From: Corylus avellana
Lineage: Eukaryota; Streptophyta; Magnoliopsida; Fagales; Betulaceae
Assembly (NCBI RefSeq): GCF_901000735.1
Contig: NC_081541.1
Span: 6,751,021 to 6,815,020 of the forward strand
Reading direction: 5' to 3'
DNA length: 64,000 bases
Of this stretch, positions 1-9,997 are shown one piece after another. The notes under the pieces are model-generated. The model saw nothing but the letters and a program-made list of their open reading frames with translations, had not been told where the DNA came from and searched no databases. Position 1 is the first letter of the stretch; the number at the start of each line of letters is the position of its first letter. A program made the translations under genes and the position numbers.

Positions 1-320
1 TTATTTTTTTGTATGCGGATATGAGATGAAAGAATTCGAGAGTGCAAATCAACTCATAAAGGTACGAACATATTTTCTTTGGTTTAAATTTAATTTAATT
101 TTTTATAATATGAAAGTATAATTGTTTTTAGAAAAAAAAAATAAAAATTTGTTTTTCCCCATTTATAATGTGTTTTATTGTTTTAAGATGTAATTTTGTG
201 TGCAATGTTTTTATTTCACGACTTTGGCAACTTAAGATTTCTTATGAAGAATTTAAGATAAAAACTCACCATAGTGCGAGTTATAAGCTAGTTAAGAATA
301 AGAATAAACATGCATTTTAC

Positions 321-1391
321 CTTGACACTTCTTTTAGATCTTCTAGGTGGGCTGCTTGGACAATGTTGAAATCCAATTCTGCGAGCTCAAGCAAGATAGG
401 GTTCATGTCTTGTCTGCTTCTGTATACGTCAATGAACCACAACGCTTCTAACCTTAGCATCCTCCAATGGAGAGGAAGCTCCAGGGCATGGTTCACTATA
501 GCAAGAAGATTTTGATCTTTGCTTTGCTTGACGTACTCCGAGAGTTGCTTGGCAGCGAAATCTCTTGCTTCTTCCAATATACTTTCGCCTTCTACCGAAT
601 GGATTGAGGCTTCATACAAGCATATCATTCCCTCGATATCATCACATAGGCACACCTTGAAGCTCCCTATCTCATTCTTGAAACTATTAAAAATCTCTGC
701 AATCAGCAAAGCCCACTAGTCGATAACTAAAAATAATGGGTTAAATACTAAGCCTCCCCAGAAATAGATTACAATAATTAAGTTGTTTACCTTGAGGCAC
801 ACTGTATCCATGTTGTCTTAACAATCTAAATTCAAGAGCGGTGGCGTATATATTCTCCTTGTTGCACATTAATATTTCACCACCATGATTAACATTGTAT
901 ATACCTTCCAAGGTCCTATGTATTTCATCATCAAATTGGTAAGATATTCCAAGTCTTTGCAAGATATCAATCAGCTCAAGTTTCTCTAAAGGATCCACGA
1001 CTTTGTGAAACATCATCCTCACTTCTCTTTTGAGCTTATCAATCCGTCCGGTGAATGACTCCCCCTAGCAAATCAATTTTCTAGCTCATTACTTGGGCAC
1101 TACTTCTAATATTTAAGACTAAAAAAATAAAAATAAAAACGTAAAATATATATATACCGCATATACACTCGTCAGTGACTGAATGTAATCATAGTGCCAA
1201 ATGGGAGGTTGGTAATTTGCTGATCGCCGAACAATATTATTGGAAGGAGTTGAGATTTGGGTGGTGGCCATGCATACGAAAGTAGCAGGAACACTTGCGG
1301 ATTTCACGAATGATGAGATGGGAGTCTTAGGTGGCAGCAGCTGTGGAGTGAAGTTGGCATTGCCGAGTGAAGCAAGACGGTAAAGATCCAT
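321..1391 (-). CDS. terpene synthase copy A, partial (exons 1-3 of a TPS-b gene)
   Basis: Exon 1 is 1158-1391, exon 2 is 791-1064 and exon 3 is 321-696; phases agree (0, then 1, then 2). Exon 1 encodes a Ser/Thr-rich plastid transit peptide starting MDLYRLASLG, then the RRSANYQPPIW motif (RR-x8-W) typical of TPS-b monoterpene synthases. Exons 2 and 3 encode the N-terminal alpha-helical barrel, ending EDLKEVSR. No stop or frameshift is visible. Exons 4-7, which carry the metal-binding motifs, would lie before base 1. The exon-1 donor is read at GCG|GTATAT, one codon downstream of the donor used in copy C, because the homologous GTAAG is changed here. Copy B (14,836-15,906) is practically identical. 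Family assignment is firm; the product (myrcene, terpineol, ocimene or another) cannot be told from these exons. Confidence 0.85.
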
Positions 1392-1489
1392 TGATGGAAG
1401 GCGCGCTTTCAGTGATGAAGCTTAATTGTACGTTGTGGTTTTTGGATTGAATGGATGGATACTTGGGAAAAATATGCTTCCAATGAATA

Positions 1490-1499
1490 CCTTTATATA
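1490..1499 (-). promoter_or_regulatory. TATA box of TPS copy A
   Basis: The minus strand reads TATATAAAGG about 100 bases upstream of the exon-1 ATG at 1391. The same box precedes every exon-1 copy in the window, which supports 1391 as the start: in-frame upstream ATGs lie at or above the TATA box and would not be transcribed. Confidence 0.6.
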
Positions 1500-2437
1500 A
1501 TACCCATAACATACCACATGTTACATATGCATGCATGTTTATATTTTGTTTGGAAAATATCTCCAACATCATCAGTACATGCGGGCTAAAACGATCGTCC
1601 ACTATTGCATGTGGTCCTCAAATGTAATTTTCTGGCTTAATTTGTCGTGATATGATAATTTAGAAAATCTCAGACTTTAGCGGACAAACCATTTTTTTTT
1701 TTTTCATGGCGGTTTAGAGTAAATAAAGCTTCAGGGCCCAAATAAAATATGTACAAATGCGGAACACCTACTCACCTGCTTTAGTACCATTTTAATATAT
1801 ATGTTATAAAGGTTGTCAAATAGAGTCACCTGCTTTATTTATCTTCTCAGCTCCCTTCTTATTGAAGGTCGATCTTTATGGGTAATTATAATCAACATGG
1901 TTTTAAATAATTGATGAATTATGTCACATGGGATTCCGGGCAAGAAAGTCGTGTTTGATTCCATTCCACAATGATATATAGAGTCATCACCTTGCATGTT
2001 GATATTATTCTGGAATGTGAGATGAAGTTGGGAAACGTCGTTATAAGGGTATTTGGATATTTACTTTTGTTTCCATTTTTAGTCACCAACTTTTTAAAAA
2101 AAATACTTACATTTCATTTATTTTATTTTATTTTAGTTATTAATTTTCACTATTCTATTTAAATATTGATTTTCTTTCAAAGAACTTGCAACATTTTAAA
2201 GTCATGCAAGTACATGTCTTATCAAGAGTTAAAAAAACTTTTTTTATTTTATTATATTTTTACTTTTAGTGATCGAGCTACAATAGTCACCACAACTCAT
2301 CAATTTTTGGACTAAAATAGTGAGCCGAATGCAGTTGCATTTTCACCCAAATTTGAGTCTTGATATATTAGTCAAATTATCCTTTGACTAGTGGGGTGTG
2401 AATGCTCCAACAAAAAATCTCAACCTCGTTACGATCT
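1500..2437. other. upstream region of TPS copy A with an unoccupied hAT insertion site
   Basis: No gene is visible. The sequence matches the promoter-distal DNA of the exon-1/hAT array. At 2031-2055 it reads straight through GTCGTTATAAGGGTATTTGG, whereas array members have an 8-bp duplication GTTATATA at this point flanking a hAT element. Copy A therefore shows the empty site, as does copy B near 16,555. Confidence 0.6.
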
Positions 2438-2650
2438 CACTACAATAAAAAAAAGAGAAAATTAATGACGCCCTAAAGAGGCCAAGAGGCGTGCGTTGTT
2501 CAACGACGCCTCTAAAAAACGAGGCATCGTTCAAACAATAAACGACGCCTTTGGGAGGTGTCATCCCTCTTGAAACGACGTCGTCCCATTTCAACAGTGG
2601 ACGATGTCATATCATAGATGTCATTCACTGTTGAAATGATGTCGTCCCGA
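2438..2650 (+). mobile_element. truncated CACTA-like element end
   Basis: Starts CACTACAATAAAAAAAAG, the same kind of terminus as the complete CACTA element at 17,983. It is followed by clustered repeats of AACGACGCC/GACGTCGTCCC in both orientations, resembling subterminal repeats. I find no matching TTGTAGTG end downstream, so the far side is lost. An identical copy lies at 16,954-17,166. Confidence 0.4.
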
Positions 2651-2777
2651 AGTCAAAGAATACACAATATATATATTTGATTACATATTCCATGCACTCA
2701 GCTTTAGAAGAGAAATTAATTGTTCAACCAAGTCAAAGTCAGATGCAAAGGATAGGACACTTTGAGGTTTCTAGAGT

Positions 2778-2918
2778 CCTCCCAAATGTGATGTGACTTT
2801 TAAAATCACCAATAGATCAAAGTACAATACATCACTTCTCAAATTCAACGGTAATTTTAAAAGTCACGTCATATCTCAAATTCAACGGTAATTTTAAAAG
2901 TCACATCACATTTGGGAG
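2778..2918. repeat. short inverted-repeat (MITE-like) element
   Basis: Arms of about 28 bases at 2778-2806 and 2891-2918 are inverted copies built on CTCCCAAATGTGATGTGAC. An internal direct repeat of TCTCAAATTCAACGGTAATT lies between them. The same structure is in copy B about 14,516 bases downstream. Confidence 0.5.
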
Positions 2919-4045
2919 AACTCTAAGATAACTCTAGGAAGACGTATAACATTACTCCACTTTGAGTAGTGCGCATGCTGGTGCGAAGTTGCGGTCTTTG
3001 AAGGAAGAAGACGTATTCTAACTTCTAAGGCACATTACATGGTTGTTGTTGTTTTTCCGGACAACGTTCATCCTTGTCAATTTTACAAAAAATAAAATAA
3101 AATAAAATCTAACATGTATTAAATAAAAAAATTAAAAATAAAAAAAAAAAAGAAAAGGAAGAAGTAAGTTTAAAACATTTTGAGAGAGAAATACAAGTGC
3201 ATCACCCAAGTATTATTTTCAATTACAATTAATAGTTAAATCCAAATGGGGCAATTATAGATTCAATTCTTTGATATTCCTCTTTATCTCTTTCAATTCC
3301 CACGTAAGACTGATCTCTTTTTAGGGTTTACCATAATAATGTAACTAATCTAAGAATACAAAAAAAAAAAAAAAAATGGAAGTCTTTTTCAAGAATATGT
3401 TCACAAGAATACCAACTTAAATAAAATAAAATATCTCCAACAGTACTACTACATTTGGACTAAAACGATTTGTTCATAAAATATTGTGGACAATATCCAA
3501 GTGTGGCCCTAAAATCTAATAGATAGGCTTTATCTTGATATGTGAATTTAGGTAGATCTCAGACTTTAGCAGACAAGCATTGTTTTTTCACGGTTAATTT
3601 AGAATAAATTATTAAAAAAAAAAAAAAAACAAGCTTTAGGGCCCAATTATATATTAAAGCTTTAGAGTTTTAATCACGATGATCTGTCTAATTCATCTTC
3701 CAAGCTTTTATATGATACTCAAAACATATCGTGTTACATTTATAGACCCTTCCATACTAATATATATAACCCTTGGGTCGTCTTGAGAGCCGTCAACTTT
3801 GCTATATAATTATAATACAGCTACACTTTTTAGGATATGACCAGGATAGTGTCTTTATACTATCAATTAAGATTTATTTATTACATTGAGCAGTTTATAT
3901 GTTGCCATTTATATAATATGTGGAGTTATTACTCTTTGTAATTGGTCCCTCCACATAAGCCGTGCCAATAGAACCATAGAGAGAAAAGTTTATGTCTTGG
4001 AATCAATTCCTCATGTAATAATTGATTTCAGTAATGCTATTGTGT

Positions 4046-4048
<3 letters not shown>
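2919..4048. other. AT-rich non-coding stretch
   Basis: No coding gene, RNA gene or clear transposon end is visible. Poly-A/T runs are frequent. At 3280 the sequence GATATTCCTCTTTATC is the empty target site of the CACTA element found in copy B. Confidence 0.6.

Positions 4049-4121
<73 letters not shown>
4049..4121. repeat. (TA)n microsatellite
   Basis: About 36 uninterrupted TA units. The corresponding tract in copy B (19,844-19,895) is shorter, so the tract varies between the two copies. Confidence 0.95.
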
Positions 4122-4125
<4 letters not shown>

Positions 4126-4137
4126 TAGAGAAATGAT

Positions 4138-4489
4138 AAAGGCACAACTATTTTTTGACACAACTTTTCTCTTATGTGGTTTTTTTTTTTTTCTTAAATA
4201 AAAATGAAAAAAAAAAAAATTTCTAAAGCATATAACATCCTATGTGGTCCTTTTTTTATTTGGTATTTTTTTTATAAAAAAAAAAATGGTCTTTTTCTTC
4301 ATAATAATGACTATTTTTTTAAATGACCTTTTTTATGAAGAAAAATACTATTTTTTTTAAAAAAAAAAATTACCAAATAAAAAAAGGACAACATAGGATA
4401 TTATTGCTTCAGAATTTTTTTTTTAAAAAAAATAAAAATAAAAATAAAAATAAAAAATAAGAGAAAAGTTGTACATTTATCGTGCCTTT
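4138..4489. mobile_element. foldback MITE-like element
   Basis: The left end AAAGGCACAAC and the right end, which reads AAAGGCACGATAAATGTACA on the other strand, form imperfect inverted arms. The interior is self-complementary and rich in A and T runs (CATAACATCCTATGTGG against GACAACATAGGATATTAT). There is no coding capacity. The copy B counterpart is 19,912-20,247. Confidence 0.5.
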
Positions 4490-6593
4490 AATTTTTATGT
4501 GTGATATTGAGATTTTAACATTAAATATTATAAAGATACAAGTATTATTTATGGTTTTAAATAATATTTGATGAATTATGCCACATGGGATACCGGACAA
4601 GAAAGTCGTGTGTGCTTCCACTATGACAGATATATGATCTTCCATGTGATTGGGCCATCGTAGATTCTGGACAAGAAAGTAAGATCTCAAGCTTTTTTTT
4701 TTTTTTTTTTTTCATGGTTCTGAATAAAAAAAGTGTTGTGATAACATAAACTTCGGTGATTGCTCTTCACTAACTCCCGTAATCATCACAGGCAGCTTCC
4801 CTTAGATTATAATTAAATGTAGAGAATCAAACTAGTTTTTGATTTCTATTCAAATAAATTCTATAATAGCTTCCTTTTATCTTTCCCCTGTACCATTTAA
4901 ATATTCTTTAAATTAAATGTAAGAAACATAGAATAATACTAATTCCAAAAATTAACATTTAACATAACCGTCAAAGCTAACAATGTGGCTTATTTGCCAC
5001 AAAATAGTAGTTTGTTGTATCCAAATCTCACGTCTGTGAGTTTGTGGAGCTTTTTTGAAACCTAAGTATATTTAACCCTAAAAAAAGAAGAGATGAAAGT
5101 AAAATATTGAACGATCTTACAATACTATAGAATCACAAAAAAATAAATGTTGTCCTTAAATGTTGATTTGTGCATTTTTGAATATTTAGCTCGGTGCGAT
5201 CGGATCCTTTGACACGTAATCTTTCATAATTAGACTGTAATGTTTATCTTTGTTAAATACGCATTTTCAAGAACAAAGGGTAATAGAACAACCTTTATTT
5301 TCTTTGTGAGATAATTCTTAGAATTTTTAGAATAAAATAAGCTATTATAACATGTGGGAGTTTAAAAGGGTAATTTGAAAAAAGGTTATAACAAAGGGGA
5401 CCCAATAACTTCTTCTTCTTTTTTTTAACAGAAGTGTCCCAATAGCTAGTGCTCAAGGTTATTTCCAAAAGAAATAATTATTCAAAATCTTTGGAATAAT
5501 TCGATCCAAGGCAAATAAGTGGGTTGAATAAAATAGAGGGCAAATGAATAAGTATTTGAAACACCCTCCAACACCTGCACCTTTCTCATCTTCTCCCCCA
5601 TCTTGCATTATGCAGAGAAACAATAAAGAACTAAAAAATAACATTGAGAATGAATAAATATTAAGAACATTCACAATGGAAGAACCAAATGTTACTTTTA
5701 TCTAAAATAACTCTTCAAATTTGTAAAAAACTCCCCATAATATTGGATTAACCCAAAAAAAAAAAAAATGAAAAATGGATATTTGATTGGAAGAGAAAAA
5801 AAAAAATGCTAAATGTAGCAGCACTTTTTAAGGGAGTCATTTTATTTTTTATTGTTTCTCTCACCTGTTTTCTCTTTTTTCCCATATATTTGCTCACTTT
5901 TCAAGGGGTGATTGGTTGTTTTTGGTGTTTTTTTTTTCATGGAAATGGTTTTTTGAATTAAAATTAATAAAAAAAAAAAATTAAAAATAAAATATTATTT
6001 TAATAAAATAGATAGAAATATAGTTAATCGGATGTAGATGCATTTAAAAATTCATTATCTAAACTAGATAAAAGTGAGTTTTGATGAGCTATTTTGCATA
6101 AAAATTTAGCTCCTCCATTGTGAATGCTCTAATGCGCTTTGCTATAGTAAAAACTACAAATTCAGAATTATTGTTGATAAAATAGATATCATATTATAAA
6201 CTTGATATGCATAAGATCTCCAGCAGCCTTAATTATTTTAGTTCATCAAAAAGCACAATTTTTTTTATTTTACTTAACATTTTTTCAATACAAATTTTGA
6301 CAAAATTTCTATTACATTTTCTACGTTTTTTAAATATTATTTTTCATTGTTTTCATTTTTATTGTTTCCTTAACACCATCATGATCTCTATACGAAATTT
6401 GAAAAGATCTTTTTAAGAGGAGAACCGTTGCTTCTACTCGTTTCGATACTGATCCAGAGCTCGACCAATCTATGGTCTCTTCATGCAAACACAGTTTTCT
6501 TTGGCATTGGACCCTAACCTTAACAAAAGCTTTTCCATTTTAGCTAGCCATCTCTCTCTCTCTCTCTACACTCTGCAATGGTGCACAATTAAA
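4490..6593. other. non-coding upstream DNA of copy A
   Basis: No supported gene. The open frames here are short, low in complexity and run across poly-T. A (CT)n run is present at about 6552-6567. The stretch is duplicated at 20,248-22,350 with small differences in homopolymer lengths. Confidence 0.6.
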
Positions 6594-6760
6594 TGTTAAA
6601 TTAATAATTATGTGATTAAATTTACTTCTTCTTATCAGCTTAAGTTATTGGGACAACTGATAATTTAACTTGGTATCAGTGCATGTTAAACTATCAGTTA
6701 TCCCAAAAACTTAAGCTGATAGGAAAATGTAAATTTAATCTCTTAATCATTAGTTTAACA
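6594..6760. mobile_element. head-to-head pair of TRIM-type LTRs
   Basis: A ~77-base LTR-like unit on the plus strand (TGTTAAATTAAT... ending GATAATTTAAC) is followed by TGGTATCAG, which resembles the initiator-Met tRNA primer-binding site. The same LTR then follows in reverse (ATGTTAAACTATCAG... to TTTAACA). The units match the TRIM LTRs in RSH1 introns at 57,210-57,491. The inverted arrangement makes a near-perfect hairpin. Copy B has it at 22,351-22,517. Confidence 0.55.
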
Positions 6761-7639
6761 CCCAACACTCTGCAATGATGCTTCTAAAATTTACATTAAT
6801 GGTCTTTCTTTTTGAAGAGAATGAATAAAATATCCATCTAGTATACTACATGGAGTAATTTTTTCGAAAATTCATTGTACTCATTTTTTTTTCTTCTTTA
6901 AAATTGATGTGGCTTTCTAAATTGCAATTAGATTAAAATTTAATCATGATATATCACAAATTCAATGATAATTTTAAAAATCACATCAATTTTGAGGGAT
7001 ACAAAAAAGACATAAGGTGATCATATATAGCTTTACTCTATGAGAAAATAGTGTTATTTTTTTATCAATGTATTGATAAATCATCAACGCCATATAAAAT
7101 ATGTTATAGACTTGCACTGTACGCATCACTTATACAGTGATTATGCGCACTTACATAAAAAAATAAATAAATAAAAGTAATTATATATGCGTAATGGCCC
7201 TAATGGGTGAGTAGTTGGTGTGTTGTTATATATCAAGGGTTAGTGGGTTTTAATTAACGAAAAAAAAGGGTTAGTGGTTTTTTTTTAAAAGAAGGGTTAG
7301 TGGGGTACTTGATGCTTTTTAGAGTAGCTGGTGTGGAAAAGTTAGTGTACGTGTAAAAATTACTTGTGAGTACAACGGATTTTTATGCAATAGCACAAAA
7401 TCACAAAATTCAAAAATATAAAATATAAAATCTATATGATGGCCTAGTGTAAAAAACCTGACTAGGAAAAAGGTTTTAGCTAAAAAAAAATTATTTTTTA
7501 TTCTTATTATCCCCTTTTTATCTACTCATTCCCACTATCTTATTTAAGAAAAAAAAAATCTTTTCTAAAGCACCTACGTCTTAAAATTATGTGTAGAGTT
7601 ATTTTTTAGCTCAACAATTTTTAGGCTAAAGTAGCTAGC
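6761..7639. other. non-coding AT-rich stretch
   Basis: No gene is visible. A short inverted repeat lies around 6895-7000 (AAAATTGATGTGGCTTTCTAA against TTTTAAAAATCACATCAATTTT). Several GGGTTAGTGG repeats lie near 7210-7310. Confidence 0.5.
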
Positions 7640-7939
7640 AAGGGTACGAAAATCACTTGTACAAGAAATCTTTAATCCAGATGAGGCGGCAAAAATATGT
7701 AGCATGGTTTTGAGTCCTAATGTACAAATTGATAGCTTGATATATATGGATTGGAACCTCACATGGACTATTCTCGGTGAGGAGTGGAGAAGGCAAGAGC
7801 ATTGAGCATGAAAGGAAAATGTTCTAAGGCATTCCATCTCAGTGGGATATGAAAGCAACTTTGGAGAATGAGAGTCCCAGAGGTACTTGTAAAATAATTT
7901 CTATGGCGAATTTGCAACAACTTATTACCATCAAAGAAA
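7640..7939 (+). pseudogene. LINE (non-LTR retrotransposon) fragment, copy A
   Basis: In broken plus-strand frames the text includes NPDEAAKICSMVLSP and a following stretch like the linker before the zf-RVT zinc finger of plant L1-type LINEs. It ends where a solo LTR begins at 7940. A 36-bp segment present in copy B is missing at about 7630. The continuation (CPIC zinc finger and RNase H) is seen only in copy B at 24,985-25,690. Confidence 0.5.
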
Positions 7940-8319
7940 TGTTAGAAGATAAAATCTAATCAAGTCAAGTATATCCAAGCAAGGCAACAATCCCATGATT
8001 TACTCCTCTATGTTTCATGGGATTGCATATTACTCTCCATCACAACCCATGATTCATGCCATGATATATGGGACGTGTGCCCTTTATATGCCTATATATT
8101 GTTCTCTCTTGTAACATTTAAATCACTGAATAAAGATATAGTCCTTTGTGTTCTCTTCCTCTTCTCTTTACAAACTTTCTTCTGTTAGGGTGTGTTTGGG
8201 AGTGTGTTTTTAAAGAAATAATCTGCAATTTTAAACCAAATTGCAATTTTAGAGTGTTTGGGATTACAATTTTAAAAACGCAAATTTAAAATCGAGAAAA
8301 AATCTGCGATTTTCATAAG
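7940..8319 (+). mobile_element. solo LTR with Harbinger insertion, cut by the gap (copy A)
   Basis: Starts TGTTAGAAGATAAAATC after the 5-base duplication AGAAA. It is interrupted at 8188 by a Harbinger-type element (starts GGGTGTGTTTGGGAG after TTA) and runs into the N gap at 8320. The complete version is at 23,733-24,979. Confidence 0.6.
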
Positions 8320-8419
8320 NNNNNNNNNNNNNNNNNNNNNNNNNNNNNNNNNNNNNNNNNNNNNNNNNNNNNNNNNNNNNNNNNNNNNNNNNNNNNNNNN
8401 NNNNNNNNNNNNNNNNNNN
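8320..8419. other. assembly gap of 100 N
   Basis: Exactly 100 N, the usual placeholder for unknown length. The left flank lies inside a Harbinger element and the right flank inside a hAT element; these are not neighbours in the other copies. Confidence 0.99.
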
Positions 8420-9344
8420 TGTAGTGGATTTCTATGCATGATTTAAGATTCGGGGTGTTAGATTAATGGGTGTAAAGCTTTAATATCACTATTGTTTATA
8501 GTATGGACATAAACCCTAATTTGTATAGTATGAATTAAATTAGGGCTTTTGGTATCTAAACACTAGGATTGCTAATTGGATGTGTTAATTACATTTAAAG
8601 CGTTAATTAACCCTAGACTTTCATGAGTTCAATGTAAATTGAAGCACATGGGGTTTACGTTCTAATATGTCATATTATAATCATATTGATTATTGTATGT
8701 GAATATGAGTATTATAAATTTGGGGTAAGTTGCTAGATCAATGGAATAGGAAGAGAATAATAATTATAGGGTTCAAGTGTAATGTTTAACTTAGAGTCTA
8801 TGTGATGATTATGTTATTCATGTGAGTTTGTTCATTATTAACCTACAAATATTTTTTCTTTATTTTCTAAAGACTCAAAATGATCATGTAAATTTATTTG
8901 TAGATGATGAGAAAATCAAACACAATACTTGACTATTTCAAAAGAAAACATCCACAAAGTTTATTGGAGTTTGATCCTAGATTGTGTGTCACTTATGAGA
9001 ATATCATCTTAATCAACGAGGTGCAAAATAACTCAACGCAGGTCGCACTTTTTGAGGTTAGTACTCTAAGCTCAATTCATAATCTAAGTGGTCTTGTAAT
9101 TTAGATATTATGGTTATTAAATATTGAGAATATTGTTTGTTAAAATTTAAACATTTAATTAGAGAGTATGACCCAATTCTAAGCTCAATTCCTTATTGTA
9201 TTTAAGTACCAGTGATTAGATAGAGAAGAAAAAAAATGGAAACACGTTGAAAAAAAAAAAAAAAAAAAAAAAAAATCTTGATAACCAAAAAAAAAAAAAA
9301 ATTGCTTTGGTCCCCTCCCATAAAACTTCCTGGCTCCGTCCCTG
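8420..9344 (+). mobile_element. hAT-type element h1, right part only
   Basis: Begins at the gap and ends GGCTCCGTCCCTG, the inverted form of the left terminus CAGAGACGGA seen in its sister elements. It contains a 66-codon frame (8904-9104) starting MMRKSNTILDYFKRKHPQ, similar in style to the first residues of TTF-zinc-finger hAT transposases. The rest of a transposase is absent, so the element is non-autonomous. It is near-identical to 33,845-34,799. Confidence 0.7.
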
Positions 9345-9451
9345 GGAGGAACACTTGTGAATTTGACGAATGATGAGTTGGGAGTCTTAGATGGGAGCAG
9401 TAGTGGAGTGAAGTTGGCATTGCCGAGTGAAGCAAGATGGTAAAGATCCAT
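9345..9451 (-). pseudogene. TPS exon-1 fragment 1 (start codon and transit peptide only)
   Basis: About 35 codons from MDLYHLASLG to FTSVPP, then the frame runs straight into the hAT terminus. The RRx8W motif and all later exons are missing. Upstream (to 9,997) it keeps the TPS leader, TATA-like box and promoter-distal DNA. Transcription from this promoter would read antisense through element h1. Confidence 0.8.
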
Positions 9452-9997
9452 TGATGGAAGGATTTAAGTGATGAAGCTTGCTGAGGTTTTTGGATTGAAT
9501 GGATGGATACTTGGGAAAAATATGCTTCCAATGAATACCATTATATAATACCCAAAGCATACCACGCGTTACATGCATGCATGCATGTATATCATCGGTA
9601 CATGCCGGCTAAAACAATTGTTCATAAAATATTCAATATTGTACGTGAGCAACCATATCCTTAATCCTTGTGTCATTGTGGTCCATTTGTAGGCTTAATT
9701 TGTCGTGATATGAGAATTTAGGAAGATCTCAGACTTTAGTGGACAAAAGCATATTTTTTTCTTGGTTTAGAATAAAAACTCACCTGCTTTATTTATCTTC
9801 TCAGCTCCCTTCTTATTTATGGTCGATCTTTGGGGACCGGTAATCAACGTGGTTTTAAATAATTGATGAATTATGTCACAAGGGATTCCGGACAAGAAAG
9901 CCGTGTTTGATTCCATTCCACAATGATAGAGTCATCACCAATTGCAGGCTGATATTATTCTGACATGTGAGATGAAGTTGGGAAAGGTCGTTATATA
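9452..9997 (-). promoter_or_regulatory. duplicated TPS promoter, ending at an 8-bp hAT target duplication
   Basis: Homologous to the region upstream of TPS copies A-C, with a TATA-like TATATAATGG near 9539-9548, TGCATGCATGCATG (RY-type repeats) and about 400 bases of further promoter. The last eight bases, 9990-9997 (GTTATATA), abut element h2. Confidence 0.6.

Noticed and set aside
3886..4128. Open frame running through the (TA)n tract
   Set aside because: Half of it is an Ile-Tyr repeat from the microsatellite; it is not a gene.
9202..9531. Frames starting MEAYFSQVSIHSIQ near each TPS exon-1 copy
   Set aside because: They are another frame across the leader and exon 1; the known transit-peptide frame starts MDLY and is followed by RRx8W in the intact gene.
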